A stretch of 64,000 nt of DNA, taken from Histoplasma ohiense. Its lineage: Eukaryota; Ascomycota; Eurotiomycetes; Onygenales; Ajellomycetaceae. Shown piece after piece: positions 11,968-24,039 of this stretch; positions within the stretch are counted from its first letter, which is position 1, and each line of letters begins with the position of its first letter. Below the pieces are notes generated by a model. The model did not search any database. It had not been told where the DNA came from and saw only the letters and a list, made by a program, of their open reading frames with translations. The stretch is taken from positions 1,736,001 through 1,800,000 of the forward strand of contig JAEVHH010000006.1 in NCBI GenBank assembly GCA_017607445.1. The letters are read 5' to 3'. The translations under genes were made by a program, and so were the position numbers.

Positions 11968-12149
11968 GCAGATTCGTCAGGGAAGCAAATATAACTTGCG
12001 CGAAATCTAAACTACATTTCATTACCTACCAGCCACTATCATAATTAAGACAAAGCTGATTGAATCATAAACCCTCTTTGATCATGTCCCGATTGGATCG
12101 ATATCTTGTTTCGCTCTGAGGAGAGTAAATCGAACTCGGTTCGGTGGAT

Positions 12150-13290
12150 ATGGCCTCCCCTGGACCCGGCTTCAAGGCTAAAAAGCAGAAGATTATACGC
12201 GATCTGTCTGTCCCAGATGAAGAATATACAGATCTCTCACCCAAGGGATCTATAGATGCGGGGATCCGCGATTTGATTCACAATATCAACCAAATGCCAG
12301 GCCTGGTTACGACAAGCAGCTGTGCCGGAAGAATCAGCGTATTCCTAGAAGGGGGTGAAAGTGGAAGAAAAAGGAAAGGACTAGGAGATAAAGAAGGCTC
12401 TTCTGCCAAAGAAGATGATCGGAAGATCGTAGAAGCAGAGGGGGATATCGGAGAAAGCTCAGAAAGACCACTGCAGTTTGCACCCACGGGAGGTAAAGGG
12501 AGTGGTAACTGGTTATTCGTATCCCATGAGCCGGTGGAGATAGACCTGGATTGTGAAGGCAATTACCTTCACAGGATGTTTAATCTGGTTCCCATGGACG
12601 AGAAAATTGGAACAATAAACCATTCCGGTAGCTTGAGACTTGTCCGTTTTCATTTTGAACCAATGGTCAGTGTCTGCTGTTCAACCTGTTGTTGTTTGTC
12701 CAATTTTCTGTAATAGTCATAATTCCCCTCAAAATGTATGAATAATGCCTAACATGGCATCACAGATTCTCCACATTATGGCATCATCTCTACAACATGC
12801 CCAGCCGGTCCTCGCAGCTGCCACAATGGCCGGTTTCCGAGAAAGTGGCATACAAAGCCTGCGGTGTTTAAATGATTCGGAAGCGTACCCCATTGTGGCA
12901 GTCCGTTCATCCGGACTTGCCCTTGAGTCCATCATCGGATTCCATCAACAATTCATCAAAAGTAAAAGCAAGGATGTCATTGCTAAGAGCCTAGTTTCTG
13001 AAGATTATCTCCGCATGTTGCTTGCAGTTGCAAATGAGAGGTTTAAGACGAACGCAAACCGGCGAGATAGATTCTGGACGAAAGTACAGGAACTTAGTAC
13101 AGGGCATGCCGGTGATCTTTCTTCAAGAAGGGCTGGTTGGGAAGATCCTGAAGTGCGAAGGGAAAGGAAAAGGGAGGAGGGATTAAGGCGGAGTAGAGCC
13201 GCAATGGGGCCAAAGGTTGCTCGAAGGAAACTTGATCTATTTGGTGATATTATGAGTGAGGAGAGTGAGCCGTCCTTTCTGTATCTTTGA
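12150..13290 (+). CDS. TYW3: TYW3-like tRNA wybutosine-synthesizing protein
   Basis: Two exons: 12150-12665 and 12766-13290, with a phase-0 intron (GTCAGT...CACAG, CTAAC just upstream). They give about 346 residues. TYW3 methylates the 4-demethylwyosine intermediate at G37 of tRNA-Phe during wybutosine synthesis in the cytosol. Visible family motifs are DLSPKGSID, the conserved VTTSSCAGRISVFLEG, NWLFVSHEPV, and after the intron ILHIMASSLQHAQ and AGFRESG. A low-complexity charged insert (about residues 68-110) separates the first motifs from the WLFVSH block, and the C-terminus is basic. ATG 12150 was chosen because no in-frame ATG lies upstream and the protein starts normally there. The gene points into the island, away from the border repeat 183 bp upstream. 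Confidence 0.93.
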
Positions 13291-14273
13291 TTTGAGTTGA
13301 TCCAAGGCGGTCTATAAAAATTTCTATAGCTTGCTGCTTTTGTAGCGGGCAGTTTTCCGTCTAATCTTCCTCAAGCATAACAGATATTATGAGGCCATGT
13401 TTCGTGCGATAATGTCTTTATCCTTTCAAAGAATCTGACATTGATGCCGCGGTTGGTGATCTCCCGGACGCAGGAAAGCTACCACCTACGGACTATTCTC
13501 TTTCTATAGCCACAGCAAATAATGCAATAGGCAACTTTTGGCCTTCATTTGTTATTGCTTTGCTAACTAACTAACTGGCTAACTAACTACCTGTGCTTGA
13601 CATATTTTTGTTCATAACCAGCTACAGGCCCACAAGACGATAAGCCGCACATGGGAATACGACAGTGTCACGTAGGGGAACGGAATGCCAAGTTCATAAA
13701 AAGAAAATGGGTGGGAGGAAGGGACGCTCCGAAGAAACGTAACTAAAGCGAACAATTGCATCAGTAATTCATTAGGCCGATCCTATTCATCGTCGTAGCG
13801 CCGATGTTCCTGCGCTCAATTTCGCTGTAAATCATGGCCACACACTTGGATCCCACGGAAGTAAAACAAACAAACGGATAAATCTATCGCTTTCATGGTA
13901 CGAGAAGCAGTATTCCACTTCATGAAAGTCGAAATCCATCGTCAAAGGAACCGTGAGATAGACAAAGAAAATACAAGAAAGGAAGGAGGAAAACCAAGCC
14001 AATTTGAAAGATTTACCCCCCCGGTTTTGCCATTGGCACATATGATGGTTTTGCCATGGACGGATACTGTGGAATAGATCACTGGTCGTCCTTCTCTCCA
14101 GCGCAATTGAGACAAGCCGTATATCCGGGAATGAAGCCCAAAGAGAAATTTCCGACAAAAAGATCACAAGAACAAAAGGAAACCCAAATAAGAAAAATCA
14201 GAAAAATCCAAGGAAAAAAAAACAATTAGAGTGGCTCAGTTGGGAGCCTCAGATGGGAGCGAAATACGTAAAG
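13291..14273. other. Intergenic between convergent genes
   Basis: TYW3 and the RRM gene converge here, so this should hold both 3' UTRs. It contains a short CTAA microsatellite (13563-13590, one interrupted unit). I see no convincing coding region. Confidence 0.7.
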
Positions 14274-14322
14274 TTAATGAAACCTGCGTGATCATTAACA
14301 GAATTATGTGATATGCGAACAC

Positions 14323-17085
14323 TCACACAGATCGCTCATAGCAGCCTTCATCGACCTCAGGCACTGGAGAATGACGACTTCCATTGGTTGCAGCACGGGT
14401 GCGGCGACGAGTACCCACAGCTCCAAACATGATATGGGGGATAACGCGAGTATCAGCGAATCCTGAAAAGGAGTTGGAGGGTTTGCGACGATTAGCCTGA
14501 TTAGAACGGGAGGCATCATCTTTGCAGTCTGGCACATTGGTTGAACACGCGTCATGGATGAAATTGATGGGAGCAGACCTGGCCTGGCGGCTTAGGCTGT
14601 GGGTATGTCGAACCGGGTAACGAAGCACGGTGGGCGAAACGGATTGGGAAATAGTTTTATTTTTAGAGATAGGCCCTGCAACCGAAGAAGGACCGTCAAT
14701 AGAAACTGAAGGAGACGAAGCGGAGGATGGAAGAGAGTGAGAAGGGCTCTCTGTTCTACGTTTGCTCTTAACACCCTCAGTGACTAGCTGAGTTAAAACA
14801 CTAATTTCATAGTCCACCGCGGTCTGCCATTTGTGATGGGTGTTTCCCCAGCCCCACTCAAGCCAGACCCTCCCAAAAGGAGAGCCTGCATGCATGACAG
14901 GATGCCAGGTGTTAGCCAGGACATAGGTGCCAGGGTCCTTGGTAGCAGAACCGGCTACAATCAATTCAGCATATTGCTATGAGATACGGCATTAGCATAA
15001 GCAAATAGTTAAGTTTTGGGGATTTTCATACCATGACGTGTTCCTCAGTAGCGTTAGGCTTGCGGGTGAGTGTATCAAATGGCCAGAATCGTGCAGTGGG
15101 AGATGCAGCCACGCGATAGTTTTTGGCAGCAATATTGAGAACAAACTTCTGGCGATCATTAAAGACAGGGCAGCGCAGTCCCGCTTCTAGTAGCTCCCAA
15201 ACAAGGCGCGAGTCGAGTCCAATAGTTTGTCCTCGCTCTACTTGCGGCACCAAAGCATGAATCAGGCGAAGAGTAGCAGAAAAAATCTGATTGCGATCTT
15301 CCACGGTGTAAAAGTAGGTCGCATACCAAGGGAACTGGGGCTGGGATTAGGAACGTCACCAAATATCGTGGAGAAGGGGCGAACCTTATATAAAGTACTG
15401 ATCATATTTTCGTAAGGGCGCTGAAGGCACTTTGCGCAGTAAACGGACTGTCACATCAGGGAGATCAGTGTCTAAGAATTCCCAGGCAGCGGCCCAATGT
15501 ATTATTACAACATACGCGTTGAGGCATCTCAGCATGGCGAACCGTGCAGAAAATTTCCTCTCCAGTCAAAAAACCCTGAAATCCAGAGCAATATTTCTCG
15601 ATTCCAGCCCTCACATGAGGAATACCGTTTCTCCAATCAATATTTTTGGCACGCGGAAAGAGATCTTTGAGCAACTCGTCCTGATTGCTAGCTCTGACGA
15701 CCACATGACGATTGCCCAATTTTGGAGTCTGGCAAGTGTCTAGACTACGGTTGACCCAAGCAAGCGTACACTCCGCATCGGCCTTAGTTGGGAATTCAAT
15801 GTAGCAGTCCATAGTCTTCCCAGTCGAACGTTCCATGATAATATGCACAGGGCATCCTAAATCAGGTGTCAAGGGTCTGGCGTTACGACCAAGAAACTGC
15901 AGGATCTCGTGCTTGGTCACTGCATAAGGGATCTAGAATCATATTAGCATGACTTCCATGTTAAGAAATCCGTCCGTCTCTCCGAGGCCCCATGAACAAC
16001 CCCGGAACTACTACGATTGCTTATAATGGAGGAGTAATACTGGAAATGAACACGCCAGGGATCTGATATAACGCACATTGGTAATTTTGATAACCCCAAA
16101 TCTGGGTGGTAGGCTGTATCTTGCCCCGTTGTCGAACGGCATCGCGTATGGGTAGCAGACCGGATTGCCAGCGTAGCCGTAAGGACCGTTATGTGAGGCT
16201 GACATTGTGACAGCCATCGCAGTGGTCGCAGTCATCGGGGACGCTGCTGGCGCTGGGTTCTGATGCTGCGTGGCGTAGTTGTGGTCAGATGGAAGCTGAA
16301 AAGTTCGTGCAGTCAAGAATGAAGGATCATGTTCCATGGACGTCGCCAGAGTGACAGACGAAAGAACATCACCTCCCCTTTTGCCTCATTGTCTCAGTAA
16401 CCCCAACAAAGTGACGGTTTGCCCCAACGGCATTTGGATTCACTGCTGAAAGATTTTTTGTGTGGCCCATAGATACAACAGAAGCAGCAAGACCCGTGAG
16501 CTTATTATATTCATATTCCTTAAAATTGCCATTGAGCCCGCCATTTTGACCTATTCCAAGTCCCTGATCAAGCATCGGGAAATGATGGCTCGCTTTCATC
16601 ACATAAGGAGAATAACGTGGCAAATATGGCACGCTGGGATAGAAGTTATAACCCACTTGATATCCGGTTGACTTCTGTTCGGGGATGCTGCAGGGATAGT
16701 AAGTGTATCCAGCCAACTGAAGTGGGAGGTATTGAGGGACGTGATACTGTTCACTACCGTTGGGAGCTGGGAGGTAATTGTGGGCATTGAAACCACTGTC
16801 AACGAAATCAGGAAATTTTTCGGTTTCTTCTTCTAAAGTCGCATCCGAGGGCACGGATATACTTCCATAATCGCTGCAAAATTCATACTCTGAGGCTGAG
16901 AACTTATATCCATCGCTGCTGATGTGGGTACGTCCACGCTTGTGACCCAACAAATCGTTCTCAGATGCTCCACTGTCACCGTTAGAAGCGACTATCGCCG
17001 GAGCGGTATACGGAAAATTAGGCGGGTTCTCCCTCCAGTAGCCTCGAGCCTTTTCCGACATTTTATAGCTGAAAAGAGTGGCCAT
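14323..17085 (-). CDS. RRM-domain RNA-binding protein, multi-exon
   Basis: The exons that could be joined in frame are: about 16077-16295, 15465 region to 15932, then SVYCAKCLQRPYENMISTLYK (near 15375-15440), 15033 to about 15345, and 14323-14976. Clear introns include 15933-16076 and 14977-15032. The junction ITN|IPYAVTKHEILQFLGRNA restores an RNA-recognition motif: RNP2-like VIKITNIP, then an RNP1-like TMDCYIEFPT. The N-terminal exon (about 16373/16398-17085) encodes a Tyr/Pro-rich, probably disordered region; its donor site is uncertain. The start is taken at ATG 17085, with ATG 17061 as an alternative. The C-terminus is Ser/Arg-rich. A further small intron (GTGAGT at 14322) may move the stop to 14274. 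A fungal RRM protein of unknown role; I do not recognise the exact family. Confidence 0.8.
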
Positions 17086-17226
17086 AGCTTTGAAACTCTT
17101 CTTGACGAAGCTCGATGCGAGTGCGTGATGGGCGTGCCAAACTCGATCAACAGCAGAACAATCTGCCGAAACAAAAGGGTCAAATGGAAGAGGAAAGATA
17201 ATCCCACATTTGGCAGCAAAAGCCAA

Positions 17227-18105
17227 CTAGAGGTGTTTGTTGTAGTGCCTGTTGATGAAAGAGGGGAGGATGGATGAAACATGAAATTAAAAACCGAATT
17301 GTTTCATGAGATTTGTGTGTTCCGCTTAGTCGTTGCTTAGAACTGCCATGAGAGGTTTCGCACATGGATGATAGGTAGGTATGTTATGACCAGAAGGATA
17401 GTTATACTAGGGGGATCGGTTTGCATCATGTAGGATGTTAATGATCAAACTCATATATGCCTTGGGCTTTGCTCTATTCACAAAGTAATTGTGGTACTTA
17501 ACAAAAGTCCAGCTCTTTGTTTTTGAATGTTGTAGTTTAGTATAAATCGCATAACTGTGTATGTGAGGCATATCCTACATAGATAACTCGATGGCGAGGT
17601 GGAAAAGAGCAAGCAGATATGATGTTAATACTGCGTCCGGAGGGTCTCCACTCAGCTGATGAATGGAAGCGTCAAAATCGCAAAATAGCCTGGCTGATGG
17701 CCAGGGAGAAATGGGGACAGAAATCTCAAAAAACCAGATAATGCTGACTGGTGCCAATAAATGTAATGCGCTTTTCATGTCCGGCAGATGATTCGATGGT
17801 AGAAGAAAACGAAATACTGAAGTGGAATATGTGAGATGATACAAGTATATATTCCACCGGCAGGAGATCATAGAAATGAAAAGAAAGGAAATTATGCTGG
17901 GCGGCATAATTTACATTGCCTTAGAACAGAAAATCTGCACAAGGAAACATAATGGGTTCTATTAGAATCTACACCAGGGAAAGGCTCAAAACGGACATGA
18001 CATTCCGAATTATAGCTGGGCAAAAAAGGATATAAACTAGAATGCTGGAAGAGAAAAAATATCGCATAAAACCCATTGCCACGGAGGTACAAGGCATGTA
18101 ATTGA
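17227..18105. other. Intergenic, upstream of RRM gene and downstream of ARPC4
   Basis: Both neighbours are on the minus strand, so this should hold the RRM promoter/5' UTR and the ARPC4 3' UTR. Open frames here (for example 17575-17907 minus) lack family motifs, sensible starts or splice-supported extension. No gene is called. Confidence 0.6.
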
Positions 18106-18877
18106 TTAATCAAACTTGCATCACAAATGTTAGCACCCGTATAGATCTTCGAAAGTGATGACTATACTTACAGGAGTCAAAAAGGATTCCGCCACAAATC
18201 TGGCCCTAGCATTCAGCTAAGCACAAAACGGTTAGTAGAGGAAACGTAATGTAATAAACCCGATGAGAAGGTAGCCAGAGAGTCCGCATAGTCGGGCGCG
18301 AAGGCCGTTTACGCACAAAGAGTTTCATTTCCGATATTTCCTTATCCACCTCCTCCATGAACTCTATGATAAAGTCAACTAGCTTATGCTTTAACATAGC
18401 CTCCGTATGGAAATTGGTTATCAAAAAAGATATGTCGTAGCCCTAGACTACGTCAGCCATGACAATTTCCGCGTTATGTGCTTTCGAGGGTAGCTAACCT
18501 TTACAGGCTTCCGTCGCAGAATGAAGAACGCCTCTGCTCTTTGAGTCAAAAATCTGGTGAATTTGTGCACTAGAATATTTTCGATCTCGTCCGCCTGCTT
18601 AATCCGAATGCTGACTCTGATGCTATTGACACTTGGTTCAATAAGAACTTTTTCGTTTTCGTTACGCGCAATTGTAAGGGGGTTTAGTAGGACTTCTGGG
18701 GAAGTAGCCGCCTCCACCTCCGGAACATTATGCCGTTCTGACGTCTGCGAAGCAAAGTTGGAAATTGCGAGGGCGGCTGTGAGAGAGGACCGCACACACT
18801 GAAGGTATGGGCGCAATGATTGTGACTGAGATACGATTAGTTGGGGCAATGTGGTCGTTAGGGGACGTACGTACCAT
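18106..18877 (-). CDS. ARC19: Arp2/3 complex subunit 4 (ARPC4/Arc19)
   Basis: Five coding exons join perfectly in frame: 18875-18877 (only the ATG), 18499-18825, 18317-18442, 18172-18216 and 18106-18114 (Phe-Asp-stop). They give 169 residues, the usual length of the family. Introns are 49, 56, 100 and 57 bp. Diagnostic segments are [65 protein letters not shown] and [17 protein letters not shown]. The protein holds the Arp2/3 complex together for branched-actin nucleation at endocytic patches. The first intron directly follows the start codon, and the last exon carries two residues and the stop. The gene is divergent from UBP6 across 375 bp. Confidence 0.97.
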
Positions 18878-19252
18878 AATGGATGTGGGCCGTCAGTTCA
18901 ACTTGGGAAAATTGAGGTTCAAGAAAACAGAGCAAATGCGATTGTGTGCGGGGTACAACGGACTTGATAAAATGGTCTGCCACGCTATTGCATGTAAGAG
19001 GACAGTGGTGCTGTGAATTCTTTGTATAAGACACTCATACTGGGTGTCCCGTTGTTGTCGATGGTCGATGATTGGAGGTGTTTGCACTGTTTGCAACAAT
19101 TCCCCCGCCAACCTCAAGAAGCATTTCTCAGCAATTACTTTGTTAGCACACACGTCCCTGTCATCCATTCCTCCAGCCAACCTCTAAAGGACTGAAATTC
19201 GAATATATATCTTTGCATAGTGAGATTCACAGAGTAGTATTCAGTTTCCGTA
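18878..19252. promoter_or_regulatory. Divergent promoter of ARPC4 and UBP6
   Basis: 375 bp separate the two start codons, which point away from each other. The region must hold both promoters and 5' UTRs. An AT-rich GAATATATAT stretch (about 19200) precedes UBP6. No specific transcription-factor site is claimed. Confidence 0.65.
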
Positions 19253-21131
19253 ATGGCTACGATACCTGGTGAGCTTCGGTTTTCTGTTTTCCACCTTGGT
19301 GTTAACTTTCGTGCTTCTACTAATCGATGGACTCAAGTAACTGTCAAACACCAAGGCAAGCGCCACGAGGTCGATCTCGATCCAACTGCCAATGGAGAAA
19401 CCTTCAAGTTCCAGCTCTATTCGCTAACTGGTGTCGAGCCAGAACGCCAGAAGGTTCTCGTGAAGGGTGGGCAGTTGAAAGATGACACAGAACTCTCAAC
19501 CCTTAATGCAAAACCTGGGCAAACATTCATGATGCTGGGAACCCCAAGCGCTAGCAATATTTCCGCAGCTCTAGAGAAGCCTAAAGAGACGACAAAATTC
19601 ATTGAGGATATGACGGAAGCCGAAGCTGCGAAAGCTGATGGCGCGACCCCTGCCGGTCTACAAAATTTGGGTAATACATGCTACCTAAACTCGACGCTAC
19701 AGACGTTGCGAACCATTCCAGAGCTGCATGAAGAGCTTCTGAAATATCACCCTTCCGCCGGTTCATCGAATTCGGGTAGTATGCTAGGAATTCCTTCTTC
19801 TGGGGACCTGACCGCTTCTCTGAAGGATCTTTATAAGCGCATGTCTGAAACGCAGGAAGGATTTCCACCTATATCTTTTCTGAACTCTCTGAGGCATGCT
19901 TTCCCGCAGTTTGCACAAAGAGCGAAGGAAGGTCCCGGGTATGCACAGCAAGACGCAGAAGAGGCATGGTCCCAGATCATATCTCAACTACGCCAGGATC
20001 TCAAAACTAAGGGCGAGAACGGTGATGAATCGTCCGAGATAGCTTTTGTCGACAAGTACCTCTCTGGGAGACTCGAGTCGATCCTTGAATGTGATGACCC
20101 TGCGGCGAAAGAAGCAGGTGAGACCACTATTGAAACTTCAGACTCCTTCCTTAAGCTAGACTGTCATATCGACAAAAACATAAACCATTTGCGGGACGGC
20201 CTGTTGGCTGGCTTGGAGGAAAAAATTGAGAAGAAGTCGCCTACTCTGAACCGGGACGCGACTTATACGAAACGCTCTAAGATCTCTCGATTACCAAAAT
20301 ACCTTACAGTGCATTTCGTTCGATTTTTTTGGAAACGAGATAAACAGAAGAAGGTGAAAATCATGCGCAGAGTGACATTCCCCCCTGAGCTGGACGTTGT
20401 GGAATTTTGCACTGATGAGCTGAGGGAAAAGCTTTTCCCTGTCAGAGACAAGGTCCGCGAAATTCGCAAAGATGAACGTGATATGGAACGAGTTCGTAAG
20501 CGCCAGAAGATCGCACATAAGCGAGAAGAGGAGCAGAAGGCTAATACCTCCATGGTCGAGCCTATCCAAAAAAAACAAATTGCCAAGGAGGACCCTAATG
20601 CGACCACCGATGTTGCTATGGAGGAAGCCTTCAAAACTGATGCTGAATACGAATCCGAGCGTGCCGCAGCCGTTATGGCTGCTAAGAAAGAATTGTTCGA
20701 TCTCATCGACCCAAAACTCGCGTCTGATGATGGTGCCAATACATCCGGACTGTACGAATTGTGCGGAGTCATTACCCACCAGGGGCCTAGTGCTGAGAGC
20801 GGCCACTACACCTCTTACGTGAAAAAGCGAGGAAGGATTGTCGATGACCCTCTTGCTCCTGGCGGCAAGAGATACGAGGATGATGGCAAATGGTGGTGGT
20901 TCAACGATGACAAAGTTTCTGAGGTTGAGGCGGAGAAGATCGAAACTCTGTCAGGCGGTGGTAAGTGGCCATATTTTATGATTTTTTGTCTTTTAAATCG
21001 AGAAAACGAAAGGAATGACAACTTATGGGAGCTGGCAAACTAACATACATCCCTCAGGTGAATCGCATTCTGCACTGATACTGCTCTATCGGGCTATCGA
21101 TTTGCCAACCGCAGAGGAAGTTAAAGGATAA
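19253..21131 (+). CDS. UBP6: Ubp6/USP14-type proteasome-associated deubiquitinase
   Basis: Exons 19253-19268, 19338-20960 and 21058-21131 give 570 residues. The first intron (19269-19337) is 69 bp, a multiple of three without a stop, so a simple ORF reading wrongly includes 23 residues; removing it restores MATIPVTVKHQGKRHEV, the normal N-terminus. Residues about 4-75 are the ubiquitin-like domain that docks on the proteasome base. The USP catalytic domain follows: Cys box NLGNTCYLNSTLQ, His box SAESGHYTSYVK, and WWWFNDDKVSEV. The last exon encodes ESHSALILLYRAIDLP. The enzyme trims ubiquitin from substrates at the 26S proteasome. A Lys/Glu-rich linker (about residues 380-450 of the spliced protein) interrupts the catalytic domain, as in fungal homologues. 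Confidence 0.97.
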
Positions 21132-21533
21132 TCCTTCATCTTTTGTTTAGAGACGCAAGTTTAAACCAGCATCCGTCATCAATTTTATTTCCTTCAAAAC
21201 TTCCGATAGTTATATTAAGATAAGCATTATCGATTGTTTCTGGCAGATTATGTTTATCAGGCTCAAGAAGGTTTTAACACGGTAATCGGGAATCAAAGAA
21301 GATAGATCTAGCACGCTTTAGATGATAATTACTCTCTATAAAACTATGGGAGTATCCTCTATATATACCTAGTGTACGTTCACGGATCAATGAGAGTTTT
21401 TGTCTCCTTACCTACTTTCATTTTGCTTTTCTTGTTCATGTTATCACATGATCATCTCCTCGACCCATCACAAATTCTGTGCGTATCCTCCAGCATTGTT
21501 GACAGCCTCCACAGCAGGTGACATGCGCCAGCA

Positions 21534-22487
21534 ATGTTCCGCTCTCCAAAACCGATAGCCCACAACTTCTCCTGTGGTGCGATCGCCCGGAACGTCATCA
21601 ATCCTCCGAAGCGTTTGCTAATCCCTGATACCTCTCCGTATGCTTCACCCATCGTGAGGCGTTCCTTCGCCCGAGCGACACGAGTACCATTGACCGAAAG
21701 ACAACATGTACTTCGGCGAAGATTTCGTTCGTTGGCCTACTTCGCTATCTTCGGCTCGTTAGGCTATGGCATAGGGAATGCTTTGTCCGCGTTCCTGGCC
21801 GATCCTGCGACACCAGGCTCCCTGGAGGATACACAACGAGTTGGCCATCTGCGGCGGGTGATGGATCGCCTTGAGGTGGTTAAACAGCTACGGGCTGATC
21901 CTGATTATGTCGAATGGGAGGCATACGACAGTTTTTCAGAGGAAGAGAAGCCTCATCGACTGACGAGTGGGCCTCTGAGTGGAAGTCGCAATTTGCCTGT
22001 GCAGGTTAGTTCTTCTCTGCCCCTTCGCCTCAATTCGTGCGATTCGATCTTCATATTGAGCTTGGTAGACTTGCTAATGGTGTTGCTAACTGATGGTTGA
22101 TATCTACAGCGAATATTTTGGAACAAAAAAAAACACAAAGCTACAACAGTGGTGCATATGGGGATTGGACTCAGCAGCTGGCCATCAATCGTTCACGGAG
22201 GGGCAGTCGCTACGGTTCTGGACGAAAGCTTTGGACGGGTTGCCATACGCAGCTTCCCCGCTCGAACAGGTGTAACGGCTAACCTCAATATCGACTATAT
22301 TAGACCCTTAAAGGTTATGGGTTTTTATATAGTGACAGCAGAATGTGACCTGGAGAAGAGCACGGAGCGCAAAGCTTTCGTTAATGGCGAAATTCGAGAT
22401 TCAAAGGGTAGACTATGCGCCACAGGAAATGCTATTTTCGTAGTGCCGAAGACCGTGACGTTGAGACCACTTGGTGACAATTTCTAA
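21534..22487 (+). CDS. Hotdog-fold (4HBT/PaaI-like) thioesterase, probably mitochondrial
   Basis: Exons 21534-22004 and 22110-22487 (phase-0 intron, GTTAGT...CTACAG) give 282 residues. The N-terminus is Arg/Ser-rich and poor in acidic residues, as in a mitochondrial presequence. A hydrophobic Gly-rich segment (about residues 65-86, AYFAIFGSLGYGIGNALSAF) could be one membrane span. The C-terminal half is a hotdog domain with the family signature SIVHGGAVATVLDE, followed by TANLNIDYIRPL. Related fungal proteins are annotated as acyl-CoA thioesterases or mitochondrial inner-membrane hotdog proteins; the substrate cannot be read from the sequence. Neighbouring genes give no pathway hint. Confidence 0.87.
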
Positions 22488-24039
22488 CCGCTATCTTAAA
22501 CACCGCTCTATTAGACATGATCTCAGGAACGAACTTCGTGTATCAAATTACTCGAGGTGTTGACTTCTGATTGGAGCCGAATGCTAAGTTCCGCCTAACA
22601 ATCTAAGCCGTTCGTTTAACGCCCCTGATATGTTATCAGCTATGGAGTGGGAAGGAGGCATAGAACTATCAGTCTCCATGTCACATCATTACCTCATTAG
22701 GAACATGGGACCCTGGGTTCTTTACTTGTCAAATACGCAAATTGGCATGAAATGGATACCATAACATAAAGGTCTTTTTCTTAATCATCCTCAAACGCTG
22801 GCTGGACGAGCGATAGATTCGAAAAGTTAGACGCAATGAAGAAATGGCACTCCTTTTTATTTTTCCTTTTTGAGTTGCAGCTGTCAAGTTGAACTTGAGG
22901 CTGATACACTTCACAAGCTGTGTCTAGATAGACGTCATGAGTTCCAGGGGACATTCTCGCAAGAGGCCTCACATGTCAGTGTTTTATCTACGGAGTACTT
23001 TTATATTTGTTATCAATCAGCCGTAGTATCGTCTCAAAACCACCCGGGGTTCAGTGATCAAAGACCACAGGTTTACTTCGTGTACGCCGCCCATTGCTCC
23101 TTTACTATTTTCCATTCCAGTGTATCATTTCCACCCACGGTAATATTTCAAACCTCTTCACCTGTGTACGAGTGTATGTACTCCGTACGTACTTATCTTT
23201 TACTTTACTCTCCGTTATTGACGCGCGTTGCCAGCCAAGAAGAAAGCACTCGATGTATTATAACCTTCACTAAGACTTGACTCATCTTGTTAAGAGAATA
23301 TACGGCACTCTTCTATATCATAGCCTTACGGGTTCCCTTTTCTATTCCTTTCTCTTCCCATTTCCTAACCTTCTAATTTCTTGGAACTCGGAATTGCTCA
23401 TCCGGCGTTCAGCACTACCAGAGCCATATATTCAACCGCCATTTCTTGTAACTATTACAGAGTCCAGTTACTAGCAATATATCCCATTTAGCAGTCTTGG
23501 GCATAGAATTAGAGAAACTCAGCCACAAGCAGTACATGATAATTATCCCATGCCCAGAAGATGACATATTGACAGGCACAAAATTAGCAGTTTCATGGGA
23601 TTTTCGGTACTCAGCCTTTTTTTGGTGTTGCTCTCACTTAGCTAGTCAATAATCACATCATCCTCCGACATTGGTTGTTTTTGTTTCAGCCACTAGTCCC
23701 AATGTAGTTGGAAAATTGCATCCTTGACCAACGACGTCAACATAAAAAAATCCATTCCCACGCAGCTCTGAAGGGCATATCTGAAATTTGAAGTCAATTC
23801 TGGAGCATCGCATTGAGCCCATTGTGCTGCCCCTCACCTCAGCCTCGCCCGTCCTATTATCCTCAAACACTTCTAGCACCACATACCGTTTCAGCTGCAA
23901 ACACGTGCACATCAACAGAAGCAACCTTGGAAAAGACAGAAGAAAACAAGAAAAACAGGGCTATCCCCGTTTATCCCCATAAATACAACCCAACCTCTCT
24001 CTTCTCCTAAGGCCAACAAGGACCCTCTCCATTGGAACA
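22488..24039. other. Intergenic, thioesterase to GNA1
   Basis: No supported gene is seen. Open frames such as 22870-23280 (+) have no domain-like conservation and strongly biased composition. The last 150 bp before GNA1 are rich in C, A and CT runs, as in fungal 5' leaders. Confidence 0.6.

Noticed and set aside
20263..20806. Long minus-strand ORFs opposite UBP6
   Set aside because: Shadow frames of a clear deubiquitinase gene with intact catalytic motifs on the plus strand.
22870..23280. 136-codon ORF between thioesterase and GNA1
   Set aside because: No recognisable domain, unusual composition, no splice-supported extension; probably chance.
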